Positions 23,176 to 64,000 of a stretch of 64,000 bases of DNA are shown here, in pieces. The position numbers and the translations under genes were made by a program. The DNA comes from Hyperoplus lanceolatus (taxonomy: Eukaryota > Chordata > Actinopteri > Uranoscopiformes > Ammodytidae): the NCBI GenBank assembly GCA_026929865.2, contig CM049411.1, positions 6,985,501-7,049,500 on the forward strand, read 5' to 3'. Below the pieces are notes generated by a model. It was not told where the DNA came from. It saw nothing but the letters and a program-made list of their open reading frames with translations, and searched no databases. Each line of letters opens with the position of its first letter. Position 1 is the stretch's first letter.

Positions 23176-26100
23176 ATCATGTTTGCAGACATTTCTCAAT
23201 GTATTTGGTGGATAAGACCTTCACTAGTATCTACTGAATGTTTTCATTTACAATGTCCTTCTGTCCTCTTTAGTGCACACAGTACCAGCTCCGAATGGCA
23301 CATTTGAATAGATTGAACGTGAATACACCCGCGGCTTGCCAGCTGGTGTAATAAAAAAACAGCCGATTACTGTTTTTATCTCAAGGTTATTTGAGGATTC
23401 CTGTAATAAAGTGCGGCACTCCAGGGGAGATGGAACTTTGTATGAAATAAAAATAATATTGTTTTCGTGCAAATGGTGTTGTTGGCATTTAAATTTAGAT
23501 TCTGTTTGAACAGCTTGTCAGAAGATCAACAGAGCTAAGCTGGTGTCAAGTAGAGCCGTCTGCACTATATATTTAACTGCAGTTAAAATACTAAGCACAC
23601 AAGCATCATACTAGATGGACAACTTTTTTTATTTGTGACACGAGGGGGAATTTACATGTCTCTTCAGTTTAGTATTACGATTTTGGTGATATCTTCCTCA
23701 ATGCACAATCTTAAATGATGATCCAGAGCTTAAATGAACATGACAGATGGTTTTGTGTGATAGCTCGCGGGACAAGTTTTAACCTCTGCAGAGAAACACA
23801 TGCAACTGAATGATTTGTTCAGATTCAACAAGATAGACGTTGGCATAAAATATGCACTGATTTCTTTGAAGTTCACAACCTGAAATTATTTATTTTTTCT
23901 GGGTGCCCTGAATAGTTGAATATTCGCCGATTCGATCGAAGTTGCCCAATTTGACTGCCGATCTCACAGTCGTATAGTCCTAAATTTGGTTATGAAACAA
24001 GAATAATTCTATGATGGCTAAATGGGGGTGCTGAATGTCTGATTTGACATGGAACTGCTTAGTCTCTCTACCAATAAATCATAATACATCACTTATTATA
24101 CTGCTCATAAAAATTTGAAAATAACTCATGAGCTTATAATCAATCTCGTTAGTATGCAGGAATGGTAGACTAGGTCGCAATAATACTGAATAGGCAAGAT
24201 TTGACCAATCAGATTTGACTATGTTGATTCTTAGTCGGGGACAGCCCTGATTTCTTAAAACTGTCTGACCCCTGCTTCCAATATACGTCCCCTTTTACAA
24301 GTAACCTTAATGTTCTTCTCAGCTCGAAACACATCCTTACAAGTGAAAGTCATCTCATGAATACAGATGAGCAGACTCGTGCAAAGAGGGGCCCCAAGAA
24401 CAGATCGCTCGCTTCTGGTGATTGATGGCTACGATTCTGCTGGCATATTTATTTTTAGATATATATAAATCTGGGGACATAGGGAATGGTTAGGCTAGCC
24501 ATTAAATGTTATGTTGAAGAAAAAGCGTGAGAAGACTGCAGAGGACGGTTGTGATGAGTGAGAGGCAGTGGAGTAAGTCGAGCTCTGCAGCGGGACACTC
24601 AAGCTGATGATTTCACTCATTTTCTTCTCATGAATATCTGCACTTGAGTTGATCGTTGAAAGTGAGAACTCCCTCCCTTTAAATTAGCCTCAGACAAGGC
24701 CATAACCATGCAGTTGATATGAGGGGTGGGATTAACTTTTCATTTATTTTTGAAAGTAATATCTATATTGCATTTTTTCGCTTTTGCTTTTTACCTTTCT
24801 TGCTTAATCGTTTTGTAATGGTTGAAATCAGAGAATAGTTAAGCAGAACAGCTTAATACTAGGACCGGTAATTATGATCATTGTAATTAAATTTGTCAAG
24901 TTTAGTTAATAAGTTTGATTACATTTGATCATTATTATTTTCAATGTAGGTGCAGGTTTTCCAGTTGTAGCACAGCAAATAAGGCAGATATCAGAGCCAC
25001 TTTGTCCTCGTCACCCCCTCTCCCCAATGGGAACTGCCACAGCTCGTCCCACCCACGCCAGGTTATTTAAGGCTCTAAATAAAGATGCTGTTGCTAAGTT
25101 ACTGCCTTGAAAATGGGCAAATTTTTATAACACCTCCCTTTGATCCCCTTAAATTGTACCTCTGCACTGCCAGAGTATTGTATGTGTGTAAATGACTCTG
25201 GGATCATGTGAGCTCCATGTTTTACCATAGGGGGACAATGGCCGCAAGCTAATAACAATACTGAGTACTGACTGAGGTCGGTGTCTTGAAAAAGTTGTTT
25301 TCCGGTGTGAACACGTTCTGCATGCATTTTCCTGTAACTTTCCCCTTGGGGCTGTTGACACTGACACATTTTTTTTTCTCAAGCTCAACATAAGTTAATA
25401 CATTTTTCTCTTTTAATCACATAAGCAAAGTGCAAATGAAACGTACCCAGATAAATTAGACACAAGGGACAACATAACAAAAAAAGATGAATTTCTATGA
25501 ACAGCTCAGGTGGTTAAATTATACTTACAAATAGCAAATAAGTCACTTCAGCAGGTAAGTTCATTATCTACATTATAGTAAAAATCATACAGAATCAACT
25601 TGATGGAAAGTTTCACAGTTGACATGGGTTTATAGGCTACTACATGACTTGCAGTGCAAATTGTGATCTCTTTAAGCCAGTTTTTTTTGCCCAACACCTA
25701 GAGAAATAATCTACATATACAGAAAATAAACTGCATTTTGCATATTGACACAGCAGGGTGCAACTGATGATAATGCATTTGCAAAAACAACAATTGTGGG
25801 TTCACAGGGTGAAGGTAAAACTGCCAATATGTCAGCCATTTTTACTTAAGGTCCATGCTACGGTAAACAGTGCAGTGCCTGTCTCAAACAGAGTGAGAAT
25901 TAAGCAACAGGTGAAGGCTTGTTCACAACTTGATAATGGAAGTTTTGACATAACACATGGTTAAGAACAATACAAATTGAAACTCATAACAACGTTTTAA
26001 ACTCACAATAAATAAATAAAATCAACCCATCAAAAACATTTCTTTACAACATTGATTTAATTGAAATGTTTATGCACATAATTCACACCTATAAATTAGC

Positions 26101-26454
26101 ATGATAAAAACAAACCCTCTATTCATTCTGATTAACAGTCCTGGTTCATCTTTGTACTGCACATTATAATTTAAGGACACATATTCTTATGTTAGCCGAC
26201 TAATTCTTATGTGAAACACGTGCAATGGAAAACCATCTCACCAATCATGATATGAGCTTTCTAATGTTGAACTAATGCTCAAAATCCAGTAGTTTTCTAG
26301 TGCTGCAAAATAAGCCTCTAACGGGCTCTTTGAAAAAACTTGTTCTAATTGATTAGGGGCCATCAACGCCTTTTGTAAATTCAGCAGGGTCCTTGAGAGA
26401 GAAAGTGAGTGTGAATGTGAACAGTAATGGATGATGCAGGCACACTGTGGTGGT

Positions 26455-26504
<50 letters not shown>

Positions 26505-26940
26505 TGTGTGTGTGTAAGAGAGAGAGAGAGAGACAGAGAAAGAGGGATTAAGATGAGGATAAAAACGAGCGATAGAAATAGCTGGAAATATGAAAATCCA
26601 AAGTAGCTTCTGTCAACATATCCATATGTATCATTCCTGTTCTCTGCATGGACAGCCAGGTCAGGTTAAGGTGAGGCACTGCATGTCACTAGGGTAAAAA
26701 TCTTTAACTTATAAGTATCAGCATGAAACTTTCATGGATGATTACTTGTATTGAAACAATTATTTTTTCCAGACATTTTTTGAATACAGGTGCAAATTTG
26801 TTTTACTATGTAGAAATGTGCATCGTTTTAGAAACCAAAAATCTAGATGTTGGAAAAAGCCTTTTTTCATTTTAAAAATCAAAAAATACTTTAGACCGGT
26901 ACTTCAAAATGCATTTTCAGCACAAAAAGTAGCATACATT
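23176..26940. other. Intergenic region between mrpl43 and sema4g
   Basis: No coding evidence. A GT/AG microsatellite at 26.46 kb. Stretches at 24300-24520 and 24590-24730 look unique and non-repetitive. Confidence 0.4.
26456..26532. repeat. (GT)n(AG)n microsatellite
   Basis: GT to about 26515 with one CT interruption, then AG units. Confidence 0.93.
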
Positions 26941-27248
26941 AGACCATTAATGACAAATGAACAAATCCTTCTTTAATAATCTTCACAATAGTGCTAAGAA
27001 TGATAAATGTTTAGTTGATGTAAGTGCTTAAAAAGTTGAGATTTTTGGTTCAGAGTATTGAGAAAAAAAACTAAGGGAGAAATAAACGGAAGCAAACAGA
27101 CAAGTTTTTGTCAAATAAACACCTAAATGTGTATTTTAGACCTTTTATTATAGCCTACTAGTATGATAAAAGACATGTTATGGAAGCAAAATAGACAAAA
27201 ATCTCACAATTGACCAGTGCTTGAAAGCAACATGTTTTTTACCTGCTG
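26941..27248. repeat. Family D dispersed repeat, copy 1
   Basis: Same orientation as 35393-35738. Shared words include GAACAAATCCTT, ATAGTGCTAAGAAT, ATTTTTGGTTC, AATTGACCAGTGCTTGAAA and CAAACAGAC. It is diverged, with small indels and no obvious terminal repeats. Confidence 0.65.
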
Positions 27249-27417
27249 CAGTGTCTCAACTTAAAAGGCCAGGTAAAAATATTGAACCTATTTTGTAGGA
27301 ACAACAGAGAAAAACACACCTTGATATGTGACCTCAGGGGATCCAGCTCTACCTCACATAATGCCCATATTTGGATTCATCCACACGTACAAACCAAACA
27401 GTCTAAAATGCACAGCA

Positions 27418-27722
27418 CCCGGGGCGGCAGTGGCGAAGTGGGTAGGGAGTTCGCCTCTGGTGTGCAGGGTCGGAGGTTCGATCCCCCCGTCTCCCCGCCA
27501 CATGTCGAAGTGTCCCTGGGCAAGACACTGAACCCCGAATTGCTCCCGATGGTTAGCTTAGTTAACTTAGCACCCTAGTGCTAAGCCTACCCTGCGTGGT
27601 AGCTGCTACTATCGGTGTATGAATGTGTGTGTGACTGGGTGAATGTGTACAAAAACAATGTAAAGCGCTTTGAGTCTGTGATAAACGGAGATATAGCCCT
27701 ATACAAGTCCATTTACCATTTA
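27418..27722 (+). mobile_element. tRNA-derived SINE
   Basis: The head has an A-box-like GTGGCGAAGTGGGTAGG and a B-box GGTTCGATCC at 27475-27484. It is followed by a body with GTGTGTGACTGGGTGAATG and a tail TAAAGCGCTTTGAGT ending CCATTTACCATTTACC, as in fish SINEs with LINE-L2-like tails. It lies between mrpl43 and sema4g. Confidence 0.8.
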
Positions 27723-28756
27723 CCACCCAGATAGAGGAAAACAGTTGTAATAATTGTTATTGGAGCGTAAGCACAGAGGCGTATGGCAAAGGAATAAAGC
27801 CAAGTTTGAAAAGATGTTTTTCCACTTCCAAATGTGCTCAGGGTTTGAAATAGGAAAGCCCACTTGAAAAGATTTGTTGGTGATTTACATCAAACATTAA
27901 AAATGTCCAACAATTTATAGTCAGTAATTAGTGAAGAGCCGAGCCAATTTCTGCTTCACTGAGGCAGATCTTTGCCCCATTTTTAATAACAATAATTGGC
28001 ATTATGTCATAGACAGAGATAGTCAGACGGCAAGGAATCAATAGAAGTGGGGTTTAAGTTTCAGTACGCATCAGACAAACTAGACCATGTGTTGACTGAC
28101 TATTTGTAAAGGTGTTTATACCTGTTTTTAATGGCCAAAAGACACTTTGAATTGTACGAAAAGGGGTTAAGGTGCACACTTAAGGACAGTCCCTTCTCAA
28201 TAATAGTAAGGTAGAGTTGGGTAGGAAGGTGGTGCCAATGCAACCCATTGATATAGTTTTCTAACTGACTTTTTTTGTAATCCTCAAGGTGTCTATTACG
28301 CCAGTTTTGATGTTCCCCAACTTGAAATATTGTCCCAAGGGTCTGTTCTGCAACATTCTTTGTGGCCATCTTTGAACAATTTAAAATTTACATAACTTTA
28401 GAACAATACATCATATGGAGACAACTGACTCTATTTTTCTGCCTCATTTTGGCATGGGAAATTGATTAAAACAGTTATTGTAAAGGTTCTAACAAATTGG
28501 TAACTTGTGAAATAAGGGAAAGAAATTGACTAACTGTGTACTCAAAATCTTAGTAAGACAGTAGAGGTTGAGAATACAGTGGTGTACAAGGCTGAGCATG
28601 AGTCAACTGAGAAGCTGGAAAGTGCTAAACAGTTCCTGCCTCCTCGTGTCACCATCTCCTCCCTGCATGGCTAACCAGGACACTCAGGTCAAATGTTCTC
28701 CTGTCTGCCTGTACCTGCAGAGGGGACGGTGCTGTGTGCAAACAGACAACGGAGGT

Positions 28757-28758
<2 letters not shown>

Positions 28759-28816
<58 letters not shown>

Positions 28817-28832
28817 TCTCTCTCTCTCTCTC
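28759..28832. repeat. (GT)n(TC)n microsatellite
   Basis: About 28 GT units followed by 9 TC units. Confidence 0.93.
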
Positions 28833-28984
28833 CCCTGTGGAGGCCAGCCAAACCCCGCTGTTATACTGTCAGCGAGTCCCTGACAAATGCGTGATGAGAG
28901 TCACCGTGGAGACACACTGCTGCTGCTGCTGCTGCTACAGTAAGCTGAATCAGCGCTTTGCAGGATATAAGACAGATCTTTATT

Positions 28985-31603
28985 TAACGCCGGCCGTGAC
29001 GCGTTTACAAAGCACTCACAGATTCATTTCAGCCACTTCCCTCTGTCAGTTATACACGTGTCATTTAATCATAGCACTGTTGGGGAAACACTGAGATGCT
29101 CTGAAGCTATGTGTTGTTCTGGTTTTGCTCTGATGTCTAAGTATAAGCACTATAGACTATATAGGTGAACTCTGAGGTCGCTACGGTGGCCTTGAGGGAT
29201 CAGTGCACTTAATGGGGTTGTGTTGTGGTATTTACTGTGTTTTTAATGCCTTCACGCCAGCGATATTTCAATTTTAGCACACACTTACACTTGAACCTGA
29301 GGGTGAACTCATTAGATGTTGGTAGTCAAAGGTCTCTGTGGCCTTACACATTGTGAGGTCTCCGTGACATTGTACCATACTGTAGCTTCTTAGGAGCGTT
29401 ACCTTCTGTAAAGCCTTGCCTTCCACCTTTGGACTTTCACAGCTCTGCAATTGTATGCCAAACGGAGGCATATAACCACTAGGCAGTAGTTCTTCATGTG
29501 ATGTCGTATTTGCAGCACTTTTTTTAAAAAACACTGCACATGTGTTGTCAAATTGTCAAATTAATTAGCTTGAGTTTTTTCTATTTGCGTGTGATTTCTT
29601 AAGTTGTGGTGCGTTGAGCTCTCAGGGCCACCATAGGACACCTTTAAATGTCGCATGTGTGAAGGTGACTGGCCCACCAACAGTGGAATAAACGCAAACC
29701 TGTTTCTGCAATTCAATATTGGCAAAAAAAAACCTTTTGTCTCTTTTTAACATCACTTTGAAAGAAAGTCTTTGAAATAGTCGGCATGATACTACAGGCT
29801 GTTTTGATGTCTCAGGAGGAGAGAGATAAATCCTCGGGGTGTAAATGGACGATTCATAAAAACTGTGCTGTCAGTCTGACAGAGACAAAGTACAAGTATG
29901 TTTAGCAGCTAAATATAAAACAGCCAACAAGCATTTTTTTTTCTTGCACAGCATTTCACCTGTTTGTTTTGCAGCCTCCTGGGCCCTAAAGCCTACAGTC
30001 TATACAGTCTCCAGTGAATTCAATCAATCCGACCACAAACTTACTGATCCTTTGAATGGCCTTTAATAGACGTCTCAAGATGCCACTCTAGCTGCTGTAT
30101 ATCTTTTTTTCTCACACAGATGCTAAAAACAGAAAAATTGGCACAACACACGTTGCTACTAGCAGCTGCAGCAGTGATGTCATTATTGCAATTCACATGA
30201 GAACAAGAGCAACACAAATAGAGAGGTGCTTTAAATAAACTTAAAATGAATGTCATTTTTTTCTTACCGTACCTCCTGAGCTGTTTGTACAATGTAACAG
30301 ATCCAGTTTCTTAAAGTGATACTTCACACAAACTTCATCTTTTCAGTTTAAAACAGGAGACATGGCTGTAACACAACTGTAGTTTGGTTGGTCATGGAGA
30401 ACAAAGGCTTGAAGTCCGTCTGAGTTTATGATCATTAGTAAGTTTATAGCCATTTATGAAGCGAAAATGCCAAAACATTAGTTGGGTTCATCTTCTCAAA
30501 TATGAGGAATTGCTAATTCACTGAATTTCTTATTCATTTAAAAAATGTTATATTGGGGGGATTTGTGCTGTTGTTCAACAATAACACAATTTGAAGATGT
30601 CACAATTTTTTAGGTAATTAAACAATTAATTAAAAAAAATATGTCTGATTAGTTGATAATGAAAACAAATCCTTAGTTGCAGCAGCCCTACAATGGATTC
30701 CAATTCTTACAAGTGTTCACTTCCTAACCAGTCTTGCTGCATCATCTTCTTTTCCGCTTGTCCACTCATATCTTTGTCGGATGGTTGCATATGCTTGAGC
30801 TTGTTAAAGAAAATAGACAGTAGGGATTTGTAGTCCAAGTCTATTTGTAGTCCTTTAATTTGGCATTTGATATCAATCCTTCCTGAAACAGCTTCTTTCA
30901 CCATCAGGATCATAGAAGGGCTTTCCGTGGTGTTTTTAATACAGAATCCAATCCAGCCACTATGAATGATTAAAACCTGGTCTCCCCCCTTAGACAATAC
31001 AAGAACATCCTCATATCAAACCTGTAACACACAGACTCCGGTTCCTTCTAAGCCTTTTTATGACACACAAAGGATTTGATTGTTGCTGCTGGAGTATCAC
31101 TTTGCGCTTCCGTTGAGAGGGGGGTAACATTATATGGCACTAAAACCTTCCACAGTTTCCAAAGAATACTGGACAAATTGAATTTCTTTCGCCGATGTCC
31201 CATTTTTTGTGTGTGTCATCTGTCCACAATCTTTCACAAGTCTCCAGGGTTGAGTCTACACTGAGGTAGCATCATCATCCAGCTCCCACTCCATACTCAT
31301 GGTCATTCTGTAACAGTGCAGTATAACGGCAAAACACATTTTCACAGCTCCAACCATTTTGAATAGCAACCGTCTCCGGTTACCGTCGTCCATTGTCCAA
31401 AAAAGTGAAATCAAAGGGCCATTTGTCACGGGAGAGACAAGGGGAAACATCTCACATTTCACATCGGGCTAAGGACACGACCTGTAGGTAAATAACAGCA
31501 GCGTTTTTCATACAACAAGTCAGTTCTACCCCACACTCATCGTTTGGAGGGGTCAAAATAAATAATTGCCGGGACAAATACTTAAAGAGACAGAGACACA
31601 TTT
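28985..31603 (-). other. Probable sema4g 3' UTR and convergent intergenic sequence
   Basis: No credible coding exon follows the sema4g stop. Short open frames such as 30707-30997 lack recognisable motifs. A minus-strand AATAAA lies at 28979-28984 and could end a long 3' UTR, but nearer variants are not excluded. Confidence 0.35.
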
Positions 31604-60582
<28,979 letters not shown>

Positions 60583-60670
60583 GGTGGTATATAACACACA
60601 GACCTGGCCTCAAATGCACTCGATTGGTTTATAACGCACCCAAAAAATCTGAATGTGAGAAGTGTGTGTT

Positions 60671-60675
<5 letters not shown>

Positions 60676-60711
<36 letters not shown>
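60676..60711. repeat. (GT)n upstream of sema4g exon 1
   Basis: It lies about 95 nt 5' of the sema4g start, in the leader or promoter. Confidence 0.93.
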
Positions 60712-60714
<3 letters not shown>

Positions 60715-61060
60715 TGTGTGTCTTCAGTCCCAGCAGCGAGTAGATGCAGTCCCTTTGATTATCCTCCAGCTGAGAACACACGCTGTGCGGAAAAAGAGAA
60801 AAACAATATTAAAGAAATGATGTTGCATACCAAACCACACGCTGGAGCAGGAGTTCACAGAGATCAATTGATAACAAAATGGACCATCGCAGAACAAGCA
60901 CACTGTATGTCAGTAGTAGTAATCTTTATGTTGTAAAGCAGTGATGGAAGACAAACTCAGATCCTTCAATAAGGTAAATGTACCAAAACACCAATGTTAA
61001 CATATGCACATTGCAAGTAAAAGCTCTTCATTCAAAACCCTATCTATGTAGAAGTAAATA

Positions 61061-62674
61061 CACTCAACAAAAATATAAACGCAACACTTTTGTTTTTGCT
61101 CCCATTTTTCATGAGATGGACTTAAAGATCTAAAATTCATTCCAGATACACAATATTACCATTTCTCTCAAACATTGTTCACAAATCTGTCTAAATGTGT
61201 GATAGTGAGCACTTCTGCTTTGCTGAGATAATCTATCCCACCTCACCGGTGTGCCACATCAAGATGCTGATCTGACATCATGATTAGTGCACAGGTGTGC
61301 CTTAGACTGTCCACAATAAAAGGCCACCCTGAAATGTGCAGTTTTGTCTCACAGCAAAATGAGGATTGAGGGAGCATGCAATTGGCATGCTGACAGCAGG
61401 AATGTCAACCAGATCTGTTGCTCGTGCATTGAATGTTCATTTCTCCACCATAAGCCGTCTCCAAAGGTGTTTCAGAGAATATGGCAGTACATCCAACCGG
61501 CCTCACAACCGCAGACCACGTGTAACCACACCAGCCCAGGACCTCCACATCCAGCAGGTTCACCTCCAAGATCGTCTGAGACCAGCCACTGAGACAGCTG
61601 CTGAAACAATTAGTTTGCATAACCAAACAATTTCTGCACAAACTGTCAGAAACCGTCTCAGGGAAGCTCAACTGCATGCTTGTCGTCCTCATCGGGGTGT
61701 TGACCTGACTCCAGCTCGTCGCCGTAACAGACTTGAGTGGGCAAATGCTCACATTCGATGGCGTCTGGCACGTTGGAGAGGTGTTCTCTTTACGGATGAA
61801 TCTCGGTTTACATTGTTCAGGGCAGATGGCAGATAGCGTGTGTGGCGTTGTGTGGGTGAGCGCTTTGCTGATGTCAATGTTGTGGATCTTGGCCCATGGT
61901 GGTGGTGGGGTTATGGTATGGGCAGGCAACTGTTATGGACGAAGAACACAGGTGCATTTTATTGATGGCATTTTGAATGCACAGAGATACCGTGATGAGA
62001 TCCTGAGGCCCATTGTTGTGCCATACATCCATGAACATCACCTCACGTTTCAGCAAGATAATGCACGGCCCCATGTTGCAAGGATCTGTACACAATTCTT
62101 GGAAGCTGAAAATGTCCCAGTTCTTGCATGGCCAGCATACTCACCGGACATGTCACCCATTGAGCATGTTTGGGATGTGCTTGACCGGCGTATACGACAG
62201 CGTGCACCACTTCCCACTAATATCCAGCAACTTCGCACAGCCATTGAAGAGGAGTGGACCAACATTCCACAGGCCACAAGTGACAATCTGATAAACTCTA
62301 TGCGAAGAAGATGTGTTGCACTGCATGAGGCAAATGGTGCTCACACCAGATACTGACTGGTTCTGAGTCCCCAGACCCCCAATAAAGCAAAAAATGCACA
62401 TTTCAGAGTGGCCTTTTATTGTGGACAGTCTAAGGCACACCTGTGCACTAATCATGATGTCAGATCAGCATCTTGATGTGGCACACCTGTGAGGTGGGAT
62501 GGATTATCTCAGCAAAGCAGAAGTGCTCACTATCACACATTTAGACAGATTTGTGAACAATGTTTGAGAGAAATGGTAATATTGTGTATCTGGAATGAAT
62601 TTTAGATCTTTAAGTCCATCTCATGAAAAATGGGAGCAAAAACAAAAGTCTTGCGTTTATATTTTTGTTGAGTG
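61061..62674 (+). mobile_element. Tc1/mariner DD34E element, copy 2, upstream of sema4g
   Basis: A TA-flanked element of 1614 bp with 280-bp inverted repeats (61061-61340 and 62395-62674). It has the same family, ends and orientation as 45628-47256 and is nearly identical. It lies about 480 bp upstream of the sema4g coding start, outside the gene body. Confidence 0.93.
61366..62356 (+). pseudogene. Tc1-like transposase, stop plus frameshift (copy 2)
   Basis: Relative to copy 1 it has lost the first few codons (start region rearranged near 61360). It is in frame across the hinge where copy 1 is shifted, but carries a Gln-to-stop (TAG at about 61834) and a 2-bp loss near 61890. LFTDESRF, FQQDNARPH and SPIEHVWD are retained. 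Neither copy appears able to make a full protein. Confidence 0.87.
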
Positions 62675-62676
62675 TA

Positions 62677-64000
62677 GGTATCTACAGAAACATGTACTGC
62701 TGCAGCTGGTTGAGAGATGAAGTTACAGTTTTAGTTAATTTATACACTCGTGGCTTGATTAGTCCAGAGGTTGCCAATCTAGGGGTTGGGACCCTTCAGT
62801 CGGTCAGAAAAATAGAACCGAGGGGTCATGAGATGATTGGTGGGATTGCGAAAATTAAAAACAACATTTTGCATTTTTTGAAAGTAGAAGAAAGTAGCAG
62901 AAAATATGAAGTAAAATACAAGAACCACAACATTGTAGGCTACTTTCAGAGACACAGACACTTACAGGCTACTTATAGAGACTTCTACTTGTGATCTGCA
63001 TAAATGTCCCTAATGTTTAACAGAAAAAGAAACCAAAGACGACTTATGTGTAGCCTACTTGAACTTTGCTGAAGATTATGTGCCTGAACTTCTTGCATGA
63101 GCAGAAAATGACCTGCTAATATGCACCATCACTCTCTGATTACAACCAGTTAGCCCAAGTGAACTAGTAAGGTGCCATTACATAAAAAAGCCCCCAATTT
63201 AAAAAAAAAGTTTTGTGTGTTAAATACTTCCCCTGCTGTGATGTGATATTGCAACACACACTTTTCCATCTCTTAATTAGCTGTGTGCACACTGGAGCAG
63301 CATGACGGATAATCTTAGAGATTAGGCCCCTTGCCATCAGAAAAATCTCCGTCTGGCTGCTTCTGTCACTGATCAAAAGGGTCAACAACACTGAGAATCT
63401 AGCTTTGCGTCGTTGTGACAATGGAGAATTCCCGCCATAATCTCCAAGGCAACTGCTGCTAATCACTCGCAATGACGCTAACGACCTCTCCGCTAGCAGT
63501 TTGGGTGCTAACCTTTCGAAAACCAAACGCATAATATGAAATAAAGTAAGAAATGAGAAAGGAAAGGAGTTAGTGTGAGAGTGCAGGGATCCCCTGACTT
63601 TGCGTTTATATCCAGAGCTATTCCCTGAGGCCGGCTTTTTGAACAGTGTAATCTCCACGCTTTCTGCTTCACAAAACCTAGCATTGTGTGTTACCTATAA
63701 CTCCCTCTGAACAGTCCAAGTAAGAGAAGTTTCAAGCCTTGATTCACTTAAGAACGTTAGAGTTGCCTTTAGGTAAGTCATCTTCTTGGCGTATTCCCAA
63801 GGTGAAGAATGAAATGACTGCAGTTTAAATTGTGAGCACATGGTATTTTATTATTATCCTTTGGTGAATTTCTCAAACAGTGCTTTTGAACATTTTCCAG
63901 AAAACTGAACATTATGTAACAGACAAGACTTCTTTCTCAAATGTATTGTTAATGATGGTTTCTGATAATCCTACAAAGAAAGAACAAAAGTAAAACTCCC
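62677..64000. other. Upstream flank of sema4g
   Basis: No gene recognised. The 164-codon minus frame at 63164-63658 has no family motif. 63250-63520 contains TCTTAGAGATTAGGCCCC and other TAAT/GATTA words, consistent with a regulatory element but unproven. Confidence 0.35.
62765..62880. repeat. Possible old dispersed repeat
   Basis: GGTTGCCAATCTAGGGGTTGG followed by GAGGGGTCATGAGATGATTG resembles a word pair common in teleost interspersed repeats. No second copy is in this window. Confidence 0.25.

Noticed and set aside
27418..27500. tRNA-like sequence with A and B boxes
   Set aside because: No complete cloverleaf; it is the head of a SINE with a typical tail.
30707..30997. 96-codon minus-strand open frame downstream of the sema4g stop
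   Set aside because: No family motif; it lies in the likely 3' UTR or flank.
63164..63658. 164-codon minus-strand open frame at the window end
   Set aside because: No domain, signal or splice context recognised; composition is like non-coding flank.

Overview
The window is teleost fish genomic DNA, probably from a percomorph-type genome. The evidence is compact spliced vertebrate genes with GT-AG introns, a very high density of (CA)n/(TG)n and (GATA)n microsatellites, Tc1-type transposons, tRNA-derived SINEs and many short inverted-repeat elements. There is no prokaryotic, viral or CRISPR content. Most long open frames are microsatellite translations or transposon remnants. I rebuilt the real genes by joining exons at splice sites and checking that reading phase closes.

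Three protein-coding genes are present. (1) twnk, minus strand, 8 coding exons, 20093 down to 15194, 732 codons plus stop: the mitochondrial replicative helicase Twinkle. (2) mrpl43, plus strand, 3 exons, 21190 to 22749, 150 codons plus stop: a mitoribosomal large-subunit protein, divergent from twnk across about 1.1 kb that carries ETS-like and NRF-1-like motifs. (3) A class 4 semaphorin, minus strand, 14 coding exons, 60582 down to 31604, 887 codons plus stop. It has a signal peptide, Sema domain, PSI, Ig, one transmembrane helix and a proline-rich tail with a PDZ-type end. It is called sema4g because SEMA4G-MRPL43-TWNK is the vertebrate gene order with the same orientations. twnk and mrpl43 both serve mitochondrial gene expression and probably share a promoter; sema4g is an unrelated guidance receptor/ligand that converges on mrpl43.

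Layout: 1-15.2 kb is gene-free and holds several short inverted-repeat elements, CA repeats and a fold-back Tc1 derivative (11.29-12.88 kb). 15.2-20.1 kb is twnk, 20.1-21.2 kb the shared promoter region and 21.2-22.8 kb mrpl43. 22.8-31.6 kb is intergenic with a SINE and mobile repeats. 31.6-60.6 kb is sema4g; its 15.7 kb first intron holds one near-complete Tc1 element and a cluster of CA/TG tracts. 60.6-64 kb is upstream DNA with a second Tc1 copy of the same family and orientation.

No wholly new gene system was found. The more unusual observations are structural. A Tc1 element has been converted to a palindrome. A short element family has an inner palindrome inside its terminal repeats. Several unrelated short families are all bounded by TTAA. 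One such insertion appears to supply the mrpl43 poly(A) signal. Several simple repeats or mobile elements sit within about 10-25 nt of exon boundaries. A 68-bp duplication covers the likely twnk 5' leader splice acceptor.
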